Shown in pieces: positions 63,301-64,000 of a stretch of DNA of 64,000 nucleotides. Position 1 is the stretch's first letter, and each line of letters begins with the position of its first letter. A program made the position numbers and the translations under genes. Under the pieces are notes generated by a model. The model was not told the DNA's origin and did not search any database. It saw only the letters and a list, made by a program, of their open reading frames with translations. The DNA is from Lachnospiraceae bacterium. Lineage in GTDB: Bacteria; Bacillota; Clostridia; Lachnospirales; Lachnospiraceae. The stretch spans positions 120,649-184,648 of the forward strand of contig CAJTDB010000007.1 in the NCBI GenBank assembly GCA_910574965.1. The letters are read 5' to 3'.

Positions 63301-63482
63301 GTTCCGTCCATGCCCTGCAGGTTCAAAAGGATTACATCTGCTCCGGCTGACTGCTTTTTATCCGGTTTTTCGCTCTCCGAATATTCATGTGTAAAGTTAT
63401 CCAACGGGGCTGTCCCCTGTATCATATCAAATACTCTGCAATGATGGCCTATAAAATAGAAATGAATATGGCAATGATACAT
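60345..63482 (-). CDS. Hybrid sensor histidine kinase with two receiver domains and a receiver-like N terminus
   Basis: 1045 aa, no transmembrane helix, so cytoplasmic. Residues 1 to about 125 look like a degenerate receiver domain in which the phosphoacceptor Asp is replaced by Asn54 (VILLNLQGMDG). PAS domains follow at about 145-265 (PNLIWYKDKDG), 270-395 (SVNRAALKILGYESEEELF) and 410-530. HisKA has His in FLSNMSHDIRTPMNAI near residue 570; the HATPase has DTGIGM and GTGLGMAITK. Two receivers end the protein: YVIDWMLPDMNG and LVLMDVQMPVMNG. The ATG at 63482 has GGAGG 8 nt upstream. It probably passes phosphate to a partner or acts through its receivers; no output DNA-binding domain is attached. 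Confidence 0.93.
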   Translation of the reverse strand: MYHCHIHFYFIGHHCRVFDMIQGTAPLDNFTHEYSESEKPDKKQSAGADVILLNLQGMDGTGDLCRILADKKKKAELIVLAGREQIPFLAESMAELWDIWTMPMEDDEIHFRIRRWQQLCKTDKDYWQTSHYLDATINNIPNLIWYKDKDGVHEKVNESFCQSVNKTMQQVEGQRHAYIWDVEQDDPACIESEREVMSTGKTCISEETIQTGDGLRLLTTYKSPLYDLDGSVMGTVGIGIDITQERTYERELMKKNRTLEAVFTSMDCGIMTHSLDGCRILSVNRAALKILGYESEEELFEDGFDMVAGSVMDEDRERLRDYIMSLKKEGDSVSMEYSVRHKNGDVIHVMGTVKLLKENGELFYQRFLLDCTAQKLQEEKNERHQMELIHALSVEYALVCFFDLHTGNGLSLRLDDKDQELGAVFSGKITLEESMKRYIEHFVYEDDKEMLRQASSSEMLEEQLADGKLFYVNYRVIRNGKMEYYQMKAIRTGKWEENRSIVMGFSSVDREIRNEMEQKNLLEDALLQANRANKAKSTFLSNMSHDIRTPMNAIVGFTALAIAHIDRKERVEEYLKKIMTSGNHLLSLINDVLDMSRIESGKMRLEEKACCLPDILHGLRNIVQADVHAKQLELYIDTVDVMDENIYCDKLRLNQVLLNLLSNCIKYTGAGGMISMRIIEKAGAPAGYANYEFSIRDTGIGMSEDFVSHIFEPFEREKNTTISGIQGTGLGMAITKNIVDMMNGSIEVRSKLGVGTEFTVKLMFRLNLETKAPKDIPELKNLRALVVDDDFSTCDSVSYMLQQVGMRAEWTLSGKEAVLRTRQAVSRGDDYSVYVIDWMLPDMNGIDVTRKIRKEMGENVSIIVLTAYDWADIEEEALEAGVTAFCSKPLFLSELRNCLYSILHMEEEEERGISELTNIQTGRILLAEDNELNQEIAVEILGDAGFVTEIAGNGQIAVDMLKESEPGYYQLVLMDVQMPVMNGYEAVREIRSLENQKLASIPVLAMTANAFEEDRQKALESGMDGHIAKPIDIDMLFDTLKKVLS

Positions 63483-63716
63483 TCCTTTTTCCTCCACGTG
63501 TTCCGCAGATCCGTCCTGACCCGCCTCTGCATACCATTCTAACAAGCATAAGATAAGGTGTCAATATCCAGAATACGCTCAAAATCACCTATATTGGGGC
63601 TTTCTGTGCTGTCTGCAGCCTGCCCGTGATATCCGGATAAAAGAGCCTTTAGACACCCCTTGTTTATCTTCGGCGAAGGACCGTCCGCAGCTTTGCCGCC
63701 GGCGCCTTTTTGTCTG

Positions 63717-63800
63717 CTATGGCCATTCCAAGACCAAAAGCAGCAGCGAAGCTGCCAAAAGATACAAAAACTCATATGGCGTCATCCCTGTCTGCCCCAT
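63717..63800 (-). CDS. Candidate 27-aa hydrophobic small protein
   Basis: A short frame reading MGQTGMTPYEFLYLLAASLL and seven further residues, ending LEWP, with one probable membrane helix. AAAGGAG stands exactly 8 nt before the ATG, which is better than many real genes here. It lies upstream of, and in the same direction as, the sensor kinase gene, with a 234-nt gap in which I see no other gene. The length alone gives weak evidence of coding. Confidence 0.4.
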   Translation of the reverse strand: MGQTGMTPYEFLYLLAASLLLLVLEWP

Positions 63801-63944
63801 ACAAATAACTCCTTTTCCCGGATGTACCGTCGCATTCCCCGCTATATTATACACTATATTTCCCAAAAGGAACAGTCCGGCCGGAAATTTCCCACGACAA
63901 ACGCATGAATGTTTACTCCCACTCAAATCCTAAATTGCGGATTT

Positions 63945-64000
63945 TTAAATTTTCATCAGTTCTTCGATAAACTGTGCCGGTGCAAAGCTTATGTTAAACC
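63945..64000 (-). CDS. C-terminal end of a gene running off the window
   Basis: The last 17 residues (FNISFAPAQFIEELMKI) and a TAA are open on the minus strand to the window edge. The frame is too short to identify. The other two minus-strand frames are closed at once by stops. Confidence 0.45.
   Translation of the reverse strand, partial: FNISFAPAQFIEELMKI

Noticed and set aside
63539..63775. 78-codon minus-strand frame upstream of the sensor kinase
   Set aside because: No ribosome site, overlaps the better-supported 27-aa frame and has no family character.

Overview
The window reads as a chromosomal segment of a Gram-positive anaerobe of the Lachnospiraceae (Clostridia, Bacillota). This is inferred from gene content: a GlgC/GlgD pair, DUF3048 lipoproteins, FtsEX with a PcsB/EnvC-like M23 protein and CtpA, two class A PBPs, and sigma-A type promoters with 17-nt spacers. 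Most genes run on the minus strand. I saw no tRNA, rRNA, CRISPR array, transposase or integrase.

Layout. (1) 0-1.5 kb: an unknown 195-aa gene and the decayed ends of a divergent trehalose pair (treA-like and treR-like). (2) 1.5-6.8 kb: glgD, glgC, glgX and a HAD phosphatase. (3) 6.8-19.9 kb: a Ter-type stress locus with a P-type Ca2+ ATPase, three TerD proteins, TelA, YceG and a trypsin-like protease on the minus strand. A CitE-like C-C lyase faces them across a shared promoter region, and two PRTase-type enzymes (PRTase-TRSP and PRTase-PELOTA) follow. (4) 19.9-25 kb: carB, carA and a third, divergent PRTase. The two Ter PRTases lie directly downstream of carAB and look co-transcribed with it. 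(5) 25.2-28.8 kb: a BirA-controlled biotin operon, bioY-bioB-bioD-bioA. (6) 28.8-34.2 kb: an accessory-looking block made of a membrane-anchor-less VirD4/TraG ATPase, a divergent ClpP, an unknown protein, and a RecQ helicase joined to a replication-initiator-like domain. (7) 34.2-39.5 kb: a UPF0303 protein, an AraC regulator, a MerR-methyltransferase fusion, rfbB and rfbD. (8) 39.5-49.8 kb: cell wall and division genes (two class A PBPs; ftsE-ftsX-M23-ctpA) and a CdaR/PucR regulator. (9) 50-64 kb: an FMN-binding-like membrane protein, an operon of clpX, an LspA-like protein and a DUF3810 protease, htrA, a DUF3048 lipoprotein, citrate synthase, an L,D-transpeptidase, an ECF S component, a hybrid sensor kinase, and the end of one more gene.

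How the parts fit. The Ter region is the most system-like part: calcium-binding TerD proteins, TelA, YceG and a protease form a predicted membrane-associated stress complex, a Ca2+ pump sits where TerC is often found, and the lyase and PRTases form a predicted nucleoside-like metabolite pathway that here is tied to carbamoyl-phosphate synthesis. The second candidate is the RecQ-Rep / unknown / ClpP / VirD4 block. Regulatory features of note are a nested long inverted repeat inside the terD cluster, mutually exclusive hairpins in front of ftsE, a BirA operator on the bioY promoter, and 11-bp-phased direct repeats between htrA and the DUF3048 gene. Family assignments come from recognising motifs by eye; no database search was run.
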